In this document: one piece after another, positions 10,506 to 23,161 of the stretch | Layout: each line of letters starts with the position of its first letter | How positions within the stretch are numbered: position 1 is the stretch's first letter | Source: Paraphoma chrysanthemicola | Lineage: Eukaryota; Ascomycota; Dothideomycetes; Pleosporales; Phaeosphaeriaceae | NCBI GenBank assembly: GCA_020744225.1 | Contig: JAGMWG010000013.1 | Span: forward strand, 620,001-684,000 | DNA: 64,000 nt | Direction of reading: 5' to 3' | The notes under the pieces: generated by a model | What the model saw: the letters and a program-made list of their open reading frames with translations, nothing else | What the model was told of the DNA's origin: nothing | Databases searched by the model: none | Translations under genes and position numbers: made by a program

Positions 10506-12565
10506 CTAAACTTCGCCACCATCCGCTTGCTTCTCTGCGTGTCGTCTCGTTCCTTCTTCCTTCAAAGCCGTATCATCACTCCTGTTGAGCTCCACTTGTG
10601 GCATCAGAGTAAACGCAGCCACAAATGCGAAAGCAGTCAAGGCTGCGCTGATTAAAAAAATGACCCTGAAGCCCTTGACATACGCAGCTGCGAGGTCAGA
10701 GCGGATATTACTGGTACGCTCTTCTCCGTATTCATCTCGAAAAATATCAGGAGAGTTTAGGAGAAGCTGTATCGCTGATTTAGAGAGCCCATGCGGTGAC
10801 AGCGTCGTACGGATGGCGTTGTTGACTATCGTGCCAGAAATGGCGAGACCCAAAGTACCACCGAGGTTGCGGACGAAATTGCGAACTGATGTAACAATGG
10901 CCATGTCTTTGCGCTCCACACCAGCTTGTACTGCGATCAATGATGGCTGGAGGGTGTTGCCTAGTCCAAACCCGCAGAGCAGTGCAAAACCAATCTGCTT
11001 GCCGACGGATGGTTCATTAAGCGTCGAGAACAACCCAAGGCCAATTGTCCATACAGCCCAGCCCACGAGAAGACACTCGCGGTATCTACCAGTCCAATGA
11101 ATAAACAACCCAGAAAGTGTACTAAACAAAGCTTGAAACTGGTCAGATCGTGGCGTTTCTTACGGTGCAGCTTCACTTACTCTGAGTAAGCGTGATAGGT
11201 AAGAGGAGCGCCCCGGACTTGACAGCGGAGTAGCCGTACACCAATTGGTAGAAGCTCGGAATATAGTAGACCTGTACTAGAAAGCCCCAGCCGTTTACGA
11301 ACATAGTAAGCATTGCGCCGTTCACAATGCGGAACGAGAAGATTCCCACTGAGATGGTCAGTTCATGTGTTTCACAGGCGTTCAAAGCGGCTCGTAAACA
11401 TACGGGGAACAAGAGGAACCGAAGTTCCTTTCCATTGCCAGAACAGGAAGCATGAAGAGACAACCACGCCCACCACCAATGATGCCAGTACATGGGTTGA
11501 GTCCCATGCATACTCGCCGCCAGCCCATGTTAACGCCAGCTAGTCTCGATTAGTATTTTGAAGCACAAGGACTGTCGTTTTCCATACCACCAACAGAGAA
11601 GATCCCGCAAGCGCAAGGAACGCACCAAAGAAGTCAATCGCCGCTAGCTTTCTGAAGGCTGCTTTAGAACACGAGAACAAGTGATTGGAAGCGCTATGGA
11701 GGACTCACTTCTTCCAGTTCCCATTCACGCGTCTTAATGGCATGAAGAAATAAACAGAGGCCGTTGTGAATACGCTCAAGAAAAGATTCAACCGAAAGAT
11801 CCATCTCCTAATTCTGTTTAGCAGATATTATAGAAGGCCCGTTGTGCGGCACATACCAAGAGCTCCTACTTTTTGCTGCAAGTGCGCCACCAATGATCGG
11901 CCCTATTCCGTTAGCAATTGCGACAACGGATCCCTTAACTCTGGTTAGTGATTCGCTAAGTGAAATATGCGAGGCGGGTTTACAAGTATTCCTTGGTATT
12001 TGCCTCTCTCGCGTAGTGGCACGATATCGCTCACAATCATCTGCGCCACAGTCATGAGGCCTCCACCTCCAACTCCAGTTAGGGCTCGAAAGATTATCAG
12101 CTGAAGCGAGCTTTCGGCAAAAGATGATGCGAAGGAGCCAATGAAGAAGACCGCGATGCCAGCCACGAGGAGTACCTTGCGGGACCATATGTCAGAGAGC
12201 CGCCCATACAGAAGCTGGAATGACGTCGAGGTCAAAAAGTATGCCCCAGCAATCCAAGCACTCTCAGAGCTGGCATTGAGGTCTCGGCTCACGATCGTCA
12301 GAGCTGCAGCGAGCGTGGTCTGATCCATGAGCGCAAGCAAATCGACGCTGGCACACGCCAAGAATATCTGCGAAACTGTCAGCGCAGCGTTCTTCTTGGA
12401 CAGCGTGGTTCAACGAATTACCGTAATTATCACCTTGGTTGGCACATAATTCGTTTGCTCATTAAAGTCTGGCTTGATGTTTTTGTCTGCCGAAGATGGA
12501 GCCTCGTTCGTCGTGTACGAGGAAGGTGCGTTGATCCTGTCTCCCGTACGCTCGATAGCAGACAT
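10506..12565 (-). CDS. MFS transporter, DHA14 drug/toxin efflux type
   Basis: An eight-exon plasma-membrane exporter of 565 residues. The introns are 12368-12421, 11934-11983, 11808-11856, 11652-11708, 11540-11587, 11349-11403, 11132-11180 (seven introns, 48-57 nt, phases all close). The start ATG is at 12565, with a 48-residue hydrophilic N-terminus. Motifs seen: DLLALMDQTTLAAALTIV in helix 1, GRLSDIWSRKVLL (motif A, G-x3-D-x4-RK), RALTGVGGGGLM, ANGIGPIIGG (motif C region), WRWIF, then FVNGWGFLVQVYYIPSFYQ and HWTGRYRE in the second half. This order is characteristic of 14-helix H+-antiporters that expel drugs, mycotoxins or pigments. No biosynthetic backbone gene lies nearby, so the cargo is unknown. 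It diverges from the cysteine synthase-rhodanese gene. Confidence 0.9.
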
Positions 12566-13834
12566 GGCGACTAAATTAGCGGTGACTTCGATCATCGATC
12601 ATGTATCTGATACTCTCAAAGGGTGATGTACATAAATTACGACACAGTGAGTGATGAACGATGAAGGAACTGTGTGTGATAGCGGCCAGGAAGACTGTAA
12701 GAGAGAAGCCGTGTACAATGTCAGTGACGCTGTAGAGGCGGGAGAAAATCAAGCCTTCTGACAACCCGTGGACCTGGTTGTTGATGGTGGTCTGCTGATC
12801 TCGGGGGAAAAAAAAGTGATGGACATTGCACTAAGGCAAGCTCTCCTACTAGACAGTGGAGTACCCAGGAAACCCTAGTCATTGAGATTTGGGGCTGACT
12901 AGGTCTATGGATCATGCTCTTCCGGAGCGTGGGAGGGTGTTGGCCAATAGATTTATTCATCATTAGCATCTTTCGCCTGCAAACACCAAAATGAGGGAAT
13001 TCCGGATTGTCAGGAGTCACCGCTTACTCATTTAGCGTGGGAGAACTGTGATCAAGCCGCGTTCTGTTGATCTCGCGGCTGGCGTGCTGTTGTTGTCACG
13101 TCATCGAGGACATTGATGTCCTTTGCCAACACTCTGGTCTAGCTTGGCTCTCCGTGAATGGTGAGTTGTGTGCTCGACTTCGCATATCGGCGGCCCATAG
13201 CACTGTGGATGTCACCCTCCTTTGCCCAAGGAGTGTCAATGTAGCGGCACAAGTGTAACAAAGTGTGTTTTAGTTCCCGGAGGCATGGAGATATCTGCAG
13301 ACCCTGGCTCGGTTGTGCTTCACAAGCTTTCCCGCTAACATGCGCTAGTCTGGAAAGAACATGGTGTCTCGGCAAAGTCACCCACAGGTCACCGTTGCCC
13401 CTGGCCAACAATGTGCTCAATACATCGCATACTCACACGCTTACACGTACCACATATGCCACCGTCTTTTACACTACGAGAAGCGAATGGGCTATTCGCG
13501 GAGATGTTGCCCGAAAAGACATACTTCCATGACGATCTACAAGGTCCACGGTAGATGCGTGCTGTCTATAGGATGCTGTCTTTAGGGACGATCATGCTTA
13601 AACCGTTGCCTGTAGCTCGAGCCGCGACTGCAGCATGCGTTATGTATCAAAGATATCTCCTACAAATTGCCAAAGCGGTCTAGAAGCAAACAACCAGGGG
13701 AAGTGCTCGATGAGCGAATTCACGGAGTCACTGGCGTCACGTCACTACACAGCGACATTTAAAGGCATAAGGTTCGCCGCAATTGCAATTCCGAACTTCG
13801 GTCTGAGTCTTGTGAAGGGAACTCTTTGCCCAAT
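12566..13834. other. Long divergent promoter region
   Basis: 1.27 kb between the MFS and cysteine synthase-rhodanese start codons. The short frames inside begin with non-ATG codons or lack domains. I see no further gene. Confidence 0.5.
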
Positions 13835-15699
13835 ATGTCTTCTCGGAACCCATTGAACGTTTACTCCGGCCCGGATGCAGTTCGGGATTATTTCAATCCT
13901 GAGACTCACCCTCTTCTACCACTCATTGAGATCCCATCAACGCTGAACCCATTTCATGGAGACGGAGTTAGGATCTATGCCAAGATGATGTCGATGCATC
14001 CAGCCAACAACGTGAAGATCATGCCGGGTGAGTGATATCACGTTAGGAAATGTTGGCGGTCTAATCGTCTGCACAGCAATGAACATGTTGAGCAAGGAAG
14101 TGCAGCCAGAGACATCGACCGTTGTTGAATACTCTTCCGGCTCAACTGTCATCTCGTTAGCATTGGCATCACGGATATACCACGGCATCGACGATGTAAG
14201 AGCATTCCTGTCTAATAAGACAACCACGTCGAAGCTCCGATTGATGCAGTTCTTTGGTCTAGACATGTGAGTGCATGATCATGCTGGTTTAGAACCCGCT
14301 AAAGGTATACAGCACATTATTTGGAGGCCCTTCACAACCAGAGCCACTTGATGAACGTGGTGGGATACATAGAGCAAGGTTGCTAGCGCAGGAAAACAGT
14401 CGTTGCCTCAATGCCAATCAGTATGAGAATGATGGGGTATAGATCGTGCAGTAGAACTCTTGGTATTCGAATACTAATGTGCGTCTAGAACTGGCTTTCG
14501 CATGTTAGGTGGACAGGTCCACAAATCCTCGAACAGCTCCCTAACATCAACTTGATGTGTGCTGGCATGGGCACGTCTGGAACAATGACTGGTCTTGGAC
14601 AGTTCTTTAAGCAAGCTAAGCCTTCGGTTAGAAGGCTGGGGTATGACATTCCACATATAAAGCGTGTTGTAAGCTGATACTTCCTTGCAGTGTCTGTACA
14701 GCTGCAGGTGACCGCGTTCCCGGACCAAGGTCATTCGCTCTCTTGGCCCCTGTCGAGTTCCCATGGCGTGACTCCGTGGATGCCATTGAGGAGGTGGGTT
14801 CAAGAGATTCCTTCGGTGTTTCTTTGCAACTTTGTCGCGAGGGTTTAATATGTGGCCCTTCGTCAGGGTTCAATCTCAAAGGTATGGTCGAGCGATAATC
14901 TTGAGTGAACAAACCTAATTCCAGTAGGCTTGTTGAATTACTTGGAGAGGGAAAAGAGCGCCGGTACTCTACCGAGTCTTGCTGGCGATGATGGTCTCGT
15001 CCACTGCGTGTTCATCTGCTGTGACCTGCCGTATCAGTACATCGATGAATACTTTGAGAAAGTTGGAGGCGAAGCATTCCATCCGATCCAAAACCATGTA
15101 AGGATTACTATCGAGACTACAGGTTACGCTAATGTAATTTGCAGAACCTCGCAGGCGTAGATCTGTACCGATACGATGAAGCCTGGGAACTGTCTGCAGC
15201 GGAAGCCATTGAACGATATTCCAAGGATGATCCAGCTACGCCAGGCACCGTGCTGATTGACCTGCGTAAGCCCGACGACTTCATCTCAAGCAACGTTCCA
15301 GGTTCGTACAACCTTCCATTGCAAAGCCTGAACTCGTCCACCTCGAGCCCATTCTTTGATGCTGCGGTGCTAGAACGGCAATGGAAAGAGCTCGATGCCA
15401 TGCTTTCGCACAATACAATCAGCGCGTACGATCTAGCGGAAAAGAATGTCGGCGTGCTTTGCTACGAGGGCGATACGGCTCGAGTCGCCACAAGCGTGCT
15501 TCGAGCGAGAGGCATAGCGGCAAGCAGCATCAAGGGCGGGTTTCAAGCATTGACCGCCCGGCTGCCATCTTTGCAGAGGCAAGGGTCCAGATCTTTTGGG
15601 GAATGGGCCAAGACCCCGAGTATAAACGATCAGGATCTTGAAGCGGACGCGAAATCATCAGATGCAACCCTCCGCGAGGTCATTGTGAATGCTCCTTGA
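13835..15699 (+). CDS. Cysteine synthase-like PLP enzyme fused to rhodanese domain
   Basis: A seven-exon gene, 524 residues, with introns at 14028-14076, 14267-14312, 14437-14488, 14641-14690, 14882-14927 and 15098-15144; every junction keeps phase. Residues 1 to about 360 have the fold type II PLP pattern: a NVKIMPA segment carrying the likely Schiff-base lysine, EYSSGSTVISLALAS, and the glycine-rich AGMGTSGTMTGLG phosphate loop. The last 150 residues are rhodanese-like: TVLIDLRKPDDFISSNVPGS and an active-site loop with the cysteine in GVLCYEGDTARV. It may make or break sulfur-carbon bonds and pass the sulfur to the C-terminal cysteine. It is cytosolic by the absence of any targeting signal. 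The fusion recurs in fungi but its substrate is not established to my knowledge. The ATG coordinate could be off by one. Confidence 0.85.
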
Positions 15700-16175
15700 G
15701 CCGGAAGTATGGTGTTCTTCGGTGACTGGTGACTGGGATTGTGGTAATTGTGTTCGGAGGGAGGGTTTGTTGCATTGTGCAAATCTGGTGACGTCATCGG
15801 ATTTCGTGAGCCCCAAGGACGCTTGTACTCCGAGCTGAAAAGAATAAATGTGATCCTATTTCCGTATGCCGAATATATATACCGCCATCTTGTTAGAATG
15901 TAACCAAGATCGATACTTTCATGACGTCCAGGAATGTTTTTTTTAATCAAATCGGTATAAGCTAGCGAAATTGCACAATCGTTTCCAGTTAGACCACCCG
16001 CCTAAGTCGGACTTTGTGTATAACACCCGAGCGATCAAAGAACATGTACTTCTCTCAAGGAAGGGTATAAGAACGGCTACGGGCCACCTTCAATCTACTG
16101 TCCTCATCAAACACTTCCTGTCTGCCCACTACCGCTTTCACGAACATTCGGACCGAACCTAGGTAACTTCACACA
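15700..16175. other. Intergenic with a TGACGTCA palindrome
   Basis: A 476-bp spacer between tandem genes. It contains one CRE/bZIP-type palindrome TGACGTCA at 15789-15796, about 380 bp upstream of the next start codon. Nothing else is evident. Confidence 0.5.
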
Positions 16176-17029
16176 ATGGCTTCCATCGCCAAAGAGGTCG
16201 TCTTGGTGACTGGTGGTATGTGGCTGAGCTGCGTCCAAGTATGACCATACGATGCTAATACCCTACAGCAAACAGCGGAATTGGATTCGAGATAGCCCAT
16301 CAACTCCTGGCGCGCGGAAGCTATCACGTCCTGGTGAGCGCTCGCGCCCCTTCGAAAGGTACAGCCGCACTCCAGGAACTTCAGTCCCGCAATCTCCCTG
16401 GCAGTGTAGAATTCCTCCACCTCGATGTTCAATCCGACGAGCACATTGCCAATGCTGCGTCGCACATCGCCAAAGCACATGGCAGACTCGATATTCTTGT
16501 CAATAATGCTGCAGTCGGATTCATCTCCGGCGGCACGGAGCGCGAGAGGTTACAAACATCCTTTGACATCAACGCGACTGGACCATTTCTTCTCGCGAAA
16601 GCGATGATACCGTTATTGCGCAACGCAAATAATCCACGTATCATCAACATCTCCTCCGGGGCAGGATCGATTGGACGTCGCCTCTTCCCGGACTCACCGA
16701 TGTACAAAATACAAGCAGAACCATACCGGGCAAGCAAGGTTGCTTTTAATATGCTCACTGCGTGTTTGTATGTTGAGTATGGATTGGGTGTTAAGCAGGT
16801 CGATGGTGCTAAAACCAACGCGGATGCTGAAGGCGCAGAGAAGAAATTGATGAAGGTGTTTGCGTATGATCCCGGCTTCACTGTAAGCAATTTGAGTAGC
16901 CATAATAATGCGGAGAACGGAGCAAGAAGTGCGGAGGACACAGTGAAAAGCATTATGGACGTTGTCGATGGGAAGAGGGACGACGAGGCGGGAAAGTTCA
17001 TTCACAATTCGGGAGAGTACCCGTGGTAG
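16176..17029 (+). CDS. Short-chain dehydrogenase/reductase
   Basis: A 266-residue classical SDR in two exons (intron 16216-16268, 53 nt, GTATGT...CTACAG). The junction rebuilds the cofactor loop TGANSGIG near residues 13-20. NNAAVG (about 89-94) is the NAG-type motif, and the catalytic pair is YRASK. A serine-rich INISSGAGS strand supplies the catalytic Ser. The Asp of LDVQ at the end of a strand is usual for adenine binding. It should reduce a ketone or oxidise an alcohol with NAD(P)H; the substrate is unknown. An NmrA-like reductase follows on the same strand. Confidence 0.9.
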
Positions 17030-17438
17030 TGCGAACCATCGAACCTAATTACCAACTCATGAGAAGAAAGATAATCCAATCGGCCACGCTGCAACGATTT
17101 GTTGATTGATCAGACAGGATGTCAGATGAGAGCACAGCAGGTCGCTGAGCAAGGCGCCCAACAAACGAACCAATCAAGAGAATAACTGCGACGCATAAGT
17201 GCGGGACTCCGCAAACATGCTGACAATTCAAATAACCACTCCGTTGCATTGATATTGAAGTACACCAATAATTATAGGGCTACTAGACCCAAACTTACAG
17301 GTGATGCGGAGTGCGTCTATTCATAAATGTACAACCGCCAGTTCTGAGTGGACTGATACTGTTGTCTTTCGGATACACACCAGAACATTCGTATACTCTG
17401 GTCACAGGCTATACTATTCTCTCACAAAAGGAAACGTC
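17030..17438. other. Intergenic spacer
   Basis: About 410 bp between the SDR and the NmrA-like gene. The frame of the latter continues upstream to an ATG at 17301, but the added residues do not look like part of the fold, so I treat this as promoter and 5' leader. Confidence 0.5.
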
Positions 17439-18371
17439 ATGATTAAATCAAAGGGTCGCAAGATCGCAATGGTCGGTGCAACCGGCGCCGTCGGTAAACC
17501 CACCCTCGCCGCTCTTCTCGAATCCAAGCTCCACACCATAACCGCCATATCGCGCACAGAATCAAACGCAACATTTCCCTCCAGGGTGAATGTCAAGAAA
17601 GGCGACTACGCCGACGTCTCCTTCCTAGCTTCCGCACTTCAAGGTCATGATGTACTCATCATGCAGCTATCCATGGACCCGAAGGCCATGGAGTCACAAT
17701 TCACGTTCATTGAAGCCGCCGCGATAGCAGACGTGCCTTGGATATTACCGACTGAGTTTGGTTCGGATCCACTGAGCTCATTGGCGAAAACCTTTCCCGT
17801 GATGAGCACTAAGAAGAAGTATCGCGACATGATCGAAGAGAAAGGCTTGTCCTGGATTGCCGTCGTGAACGGTCCGTGGTTTGAATGGACTTTGGCTCGA
17901 GGAATATTCTTCATCGACGTTCCCGAAAGGAAAGCGACAATCAATGATGTAGGAGCCACGAAATTCAGTGCTTCGACTTTCCCGCAGGTTGGTCGAGGTG
18001 TGGCAGCATTGCTAAGCTTACCGGACGAGAAGCTCAAGTTGTTCCGCAACCGCCCGGTATATCTCCAGTCGTTCTTAACTAGCCAGCGCGAGGTCCTGGA
18101 TAGTGTGATTCGCGCCACGGGTACGAAGGAAAGTGATTGGGAGGTCAAGATACAGGACCCTGAGGAGACTATCAGGGCTTCGCGAGAGGCCGTCACTGCG
18201 GGTGATCCTTCGGCGATCGTCGGAGAGTTCTTGACAGCTCACATGCAAGATGGAAGGGGCGGAAACTATGAGGAGAAAGCAAGACGGGATGCCGAAGTGC
18301 TTAGACTTCATGAAGAAAACCTTGATGTTGTTGTGAGACGATATGTCGACAACTTGACAGCTGGCATCTGA
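17439..18371 (+). CDS. NmrA-like / isoflavone reductase-like protein
   Basis: A single-exon protein of 310 residues beginning MIKSKGRKIAMVGATGAVGK. The GATGAVGKP loop right after the start is the NAD(P)-binding motif of atypical SDRs, which argues for the ATG at 17439 rather than the in-frame one at 17301. LPTEFGSD and NGPWFEWTLA segments are typical of NmrA/isoflavone reductase homologues. Members act either as NADPH-dependent reductases of phenolic or secondary metabolites or as redox sensors binding transcription factors. I cannot tell which applies. It follows an SDR on the same strand. Confidence 0.85.
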   Translation: MIKSKGRKIAMVGATGAVGKPTLAALLESKLHTITAISRTESNATFPSRVNVKKGDYADVSFLASALQGHDVLIMQLSMDPKAMESQFTFIEAAAIADVPWILPTEFGSDPLSSLAKTFPVMSTKKKYRDMIEEKGLSWIAVVNGPWFEWTLARGIFFIDVPERKATINDVGATKFSASTFPQVGRGVAALLSLPDEKLKLFRNRPVYLQSFLTSQREVLDSVIRATGTKESDWEVKIQDPEETIRASREAVTAGDPSAIVGEFLTAHMQDGRGGNYEEKARRDAEVLRLHEENLDVVVRRYVDNLTAGI

Positions 18372-18562
18372 GACTAGAGCTTCGCTGTGGTCTACTGAGT
18401 CGCGCATTGTGTCATCGGCTGAAACACAAAAAAGGTGGCGGACGACCCAATGTCAAGTATGATGATAGTATGACGCTATTACGAATGTAACATGAACGGA
18501 CAAATTTCAGTATGTGTGATGGCTTCTTTGGTTCCTTTTTACCGAGATGCGCAAGGAAGCAA

Positions 18563-20734
18563 TTAAATGATCTTCAGTAATTTCAATCCTTCCTGTCTTT
18601 TCAGCAAATATTCATTGTGCGCCCCATCCATGAACCCATGCAAATAACAGTCCGCGACACAATGGAATTGGCTTGGTCTAGCAGCCAAGGGACGCAAGAT
18701 GATTGGTAGGTTACCACCGGCGGCAATATAAACTTGGTCGCCTTCACAGCAATCGTTAGTTATCCCCAGGTAACCGTGACGCGTTAGAAAGACTTTGCGG
18801 TTAGTTGCGACTCTTCTTTGCTGTTCTTGGACACTCTTCTCCAGGTTCCAAGTCAAGGCATCCTGATCAAAATTTCCGCCGTCTGTTTCTGGAAGGTCTC
18901 TGTGCCAAGTTCGGTGGTGTTTGATTGGCGTGGTTCTTATATCGGCTACTCTGATCCCATATGCAGAGTATTGAAGAGACCCATTGTAATGTAACTGAAG
19001 GATCATGCGGGCCTCATCCTGAGTGAGCCGCCTCAGCTTACTTGGACTCACGGGGGAACGATCTTCGAGACTATCGCAGCGTAGTGTACAAAGCCAAGCA
19101 TCGTCCCATTTCGAGTTTGCGGCACCCTGGTATTGATCGCTTCTGTCCTTGTTATGCAAAAATCGCTCAAATTCGCTGCTTTCGTCCACATTTGTGCCAA
19201 GCTTGCGATAGGTAACAATCTCGTCGGTGTAGACACCTTCAAGCTGGAGGACGTCTCCTTGAAAACATGGTGAATTTCCATTGAGTCCTGCACTCGCCGT
19301 AAAGAGTTTGTGCAAATCGGCCCAGATTCGCACGTTATAATCCAAGTGATCAAGCTGCATCGAGGTCCAGTCAATGGCCCAGGAAGGCATCCTTGGATGA
19401 GAACATTTCGCGGCCGACAGCGACAAAGGTAGAAGCGACTCCTTCACGAGAATATGTTGACGGGACACCTCAGTATAAACTGTTGAAGGGTGAGCAGTAT
19501 AGTCTGTTGGCATGGTGGAGGACGATTTAAGACTGGGCTGATTACGCCTAAAAAGTCCGACAAGCGAGTAAACTTGGTCCAGGTCTTCCGTGGCAAAACG
19601 TCGTACTAGGTACACGCGGAGGTCGAGCAAAGAGAACGTATGTATGCTCCGAAGAGTATTCTTTAGATTCGCGGCCTCGATAAAATTACTCAGTCCATGG
19701 TAGAAGAGACTCTCGCAAAACTTCCTGTGGGTTGGGCTTATAAGAACAGTTCGTGCTTTGTATTCCATGAACACATCGAATTTTGCTGCGGCTTGAAAGA
19801 TGTCGTGCAAGCCCAAGGAAACAGGTCCCATGTACATCGTAGCAGCCTTTGATAGGCACAACTCTTGAATAACCTTCACTTAGGATTAGATGTATGTTGC
19901 ATCCCATCAAATGTTCCTGCATTTAGCTGTACTCACCCAGAGACGGCGAAACCTTTCAAGGAGAGTTAGTATAATGTTCTTTTAGATTCTGTTTCACTTC
20001 CAGTGGTCGACGTGCGATCGTGTGCGATGCAAATCATACAGGATTCGATGAGAAGCTTGAGGCACCTACCATTGATGGGTGGAGAAAGCAAGCATCAACA
20101 AATTGAAGTGCTGTATTTGCCGACTATCCCAGTCACTGCCCCAACTCAGGAGATCCGCTTCGAAGGTCGATGCGGAGATGACATGCATGATCAGATGTGC
20201 AACGTGTACTAGCATACTTCTCTCCGAGCCCGCCCTTCGACCTTGTCCCCACTCGCGCCATTGCCGCGCATCAAAGACCCTTCCGGGATCGAAATTTGGC
20301 ATCGTTCCAGCCCAGATTCCATCTGCCACTTCCAGTTCGCCAAGCCAGATACACACTTCTTGCGCACCCGAGTATATGTCGCCCATCATGCTGACTTGCT
20401 GACCCCGCTCCTGAACAGAATATTGATCGATACAGAGAGCGTCAACCCATATTGTTCGGATCGAATGAGCACGTAGCCTCCGCAGCGCAGCATGTAAGTT
20501 CGGCCTTATCGCAACCTTGATATCCGCAATCGTCACCACCTGCGTGGCTTGCTCCCGGCCCCAGACATACGAAAGCGCCGCATACGTAGTGACTGAGTTT
20601 TCGAAAAGAGAGGCGATCTGGAAGCTGCAGATGATGGGGCCATCCCAGGACCCGGGGTGAATCTCCAGAAGGCGAATTTGTCTTGGCGCTTGGCGCAAAG
20701 GATATCGAGCGTATAGAGCAGAAACGTGGCTCAT
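18563..20734 (-). CDS. HET-domain protein with 16-nt microexon
   Basis: A 663-residue heterokaryon-incompatibility-type protein in three exons: 20070-20734, 19937-19952 and 18563-19873. The HET domain lies at about residues 15-250: IRLLEIHPGSW, YAALSYVWG, TIWVDALCIDQ, and VCIWLGE in the family order. The middle exon is only 16 nt; it completes a Trp and encodes FRRLW, giving HQWFRRLWVIQEL, the expected conserved core of the family. The C-terminal 400 residues are poorly conserved, as usual. HET proteins trigger regulated cell death on recognition of non-self or danger. Intron sizes are 117 and 63 nt. Confidence 0.85.
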
Positions 20735-20964
20735 GTTATGGAGATCTGGAAATTGGAATCTCCAATATGACAGCGTCCAACATAAACAGGAGACAATGTG
20801 GTGACATGCTGAATTGAACTAGGCCAATGCTGAGAGTCTGTTATACCAGGCAGCCACTAGCCATTGAACTAGTACGTTTCGGAACTTAGCGTTGATCCCA
20901 CGAACCCACATTGATTGGAGAGAGGCAGCCACATTCCAATCATCTATTGCACAATCTGAACTAT

Positions 20965-22967
20965 TTACCTAACTTCTAAGCGTAGTGCATCATACTGTAG
21001 GTAAACACTCTCTGGCAACACCGCACTCTCCGGTGCCGTCGCTCGGGCCGGTAGATTCAACACAAACTCGTTGCTCCCCGCCTTTAGATTACTCACGGGA
21101 AACTCAAACTTGTGGCCGGTTGTGTAGCACGTTTGCGCACTTCTTACAGCGCAGCTGCTGCTTTGAGAGCTTGGAATCGTCCAAGTTTCGAGCTGCTTGC
21201 CATTTACCACAACATTGTATGGCAAGTTTGCCCACGCCTTGCCGCCTGCATCATCGTTGTTACCAGCTGATGTCTTGACCCCTGCGAGTTGGACCGTGAA
21301 AGTGGCCTTGGACTTGTTCAGTATCTGATCTTGTGTGAGATCGAAGGTCAGAGTCCAATTGTTGACGTTGGTATAGTACGGGTCTTTCCGTAGGTAATTG
21401 GCTTTACCCCCGAAGACGCTCCAGTGAACGTAATTCAGGTCACGGAGCGAAGAAGTACCGACTTTATACTTGACGCCATTAGGGAAATCCTTCACGAAGT
21501 CGTGCACTGCCCAATACAGCCGGTATTGGCGTGGCTGCAGTGGCTTAGTGGTGTCCTTCTCGTTGCCGTGACGGAACTCGCCGCCGCTCTTGTCCGGTGT
21601 ACCGATGCGCCAAAGTTCGGTTCCGGCTGATTCAGCAGTCCAAGTGGCGGTTGCGGTGGCAGTCGAGCCAGCTTTCACCACAATGCCGTCTTGTTCATAC
21701 TGTCCGAATATGCCATCAGCGTACACCGTCAACCGATATGTGCCAGCCTTAATCGACGGAATCGACACACTACCGGAAGCATCAACGTTGCCCCAGTACT
21801 GATATGCTTTGTCGTCCTTGTTGTTGTCTTGGAAATCGGAACCACTGAGCGCCAAAACAGCAAGTGCCCGGGTGGCACCTTTAGGCAGCGCAATCGTAGC
21901 CTTGAAGGTTCCGCGACCTGACGATGGAACCAAGTTCGGAACGTGCTTGGCAATTGCATCGTAGAAGGGTGTCCAGTTGTTCGTGGCCGCCTTTGCTGCA
22001 TCGCTACGGAGTGACTGCAAGGATGTACCCTTTGCTCCTTTGTTGAAGTAGTAGACTTGCTACAATAATGATTAGTGTCTAGCCATTGATGACCTCTGGA
22101 AGTACCTACAGGCCCAAATGTGCGATCAAAACCATTGACCATCTCCGGCACACCGTTCCCGTGGTGGTTGGAAACAAGATAGTTATACACAATGCCATCG
22201 ACCGTAAGGTCGGAATGAGTTGGCCCGTTGAAGTACGTGTCCTTGGTATTCATGACCAACCAAGCTCCAAATGTTGAACCGTCGCCGCTCTTGCTACCGT
22301 CACCGTAAAGCCCGTGCACCGTTTGATCTCTCCACTCCTCGGAAAACATGTACTTAGTGAAATAGTCGGACATCTGCTTGACGTAGGGGTGGTCTGTCTT
22401 TCCCCCAACGTACCAAGATGCATCTTGAACGACCGGAGCACCACTGGTATCCGGCAGCGGCGCATACATCTCGTCGCTCGATGATAGGTGGGTCCATACC
22501 GAATTTGAGGGACGGAATAGTTGACGCATCTCACCTAGATCGCCGCCGCTCGGAGTGCGCGAGTTGCTATACTTTGCACGAGCGAACACGTGCATTCCAG
22601 TCTCACCATCGCGGAGGAACCAATACTGCTCGAGGACCTTGCCCGTGTTCTTGTAATCCTGACTCATCATAGCACCAGCGTAAGCCTTTCCCTCACCATC
22701 GGTGCCTTTGAAAAGCTGGTACTTGGCGCCATTGCCTGGAGTCCAGAACCCGGCGTCAACACAGTGGCAATCGAGATATGGTCCACGGCCGCTTCCTAGC
22801 AAGTTCTGTCCATCGAGTGAAAGCTTGGACACGGAGCCTGAAGACTTGGACACCGCAAAAGAGAGGCGGTTATTGGAAATGTTGATTGCGCTACCATCTT
22901 CGGAGGATTGAATGGCCGCGGAGGCAAGAGATGCCCAGAACGGTAAAGAACTGAGAGTTCGCCACAT
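20965..22967 (-). CDS. Secreted rhamnogalacturonan lyase (PL4)
   Basis: A 650-residue polysaccharide lyase family 4 enzyme in two exons (intron 22060-22109). The ATG at 22967 opens a signal peptide MWRTLSSLPFWASLASAA. The catalytic domain (to about residue 330) contains NISNNRLSFAVSKSSGSVS and ASWYVGGKTDHPYVKQMSDY, which carries a candidate catalytic Lys. It is followed by the fibronectin-III-like middle module (AGTYRLTVYADG) and the C-terminal carbohydrate-binding-like jelly roll (FTVQLAGVKTSAGN, ESVYLQYDALRLEV). It cleaves the rhamnose-galacturonate backbone of rhamnogalacturonan I by beta-elimination in plant cell walls, leaving unsaturated ends. These are the substrate of the GH105 enzyme encoded divergently next door. 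Confidence 0.93.
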
Positions 22968-23161
22968 GGCTGGTAGACGATTGAGATACTGCAACGTACT
23001 GCTGTCGAACCAGTATGGCAGCTCATTCTTATGACTTCGACCGGTTCGAACTTCGCCTCAGACGGTCAGGCGTTCGGCCCATTAGACTCCGGCGCTATAT
23101 GAGATGAGCTATTAGGCCCTGTCACACGCGATATGCACGTTCGAGAATCTCATAAGTCATG

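Noticed and set aside
17301..17438. Upstream ATG extension of the NmrA-like protein
   Set aside because: Adds 46 residues before the nucleotide-binding strand that normally lies at the N-terminus; no sign of a targeting peptide.
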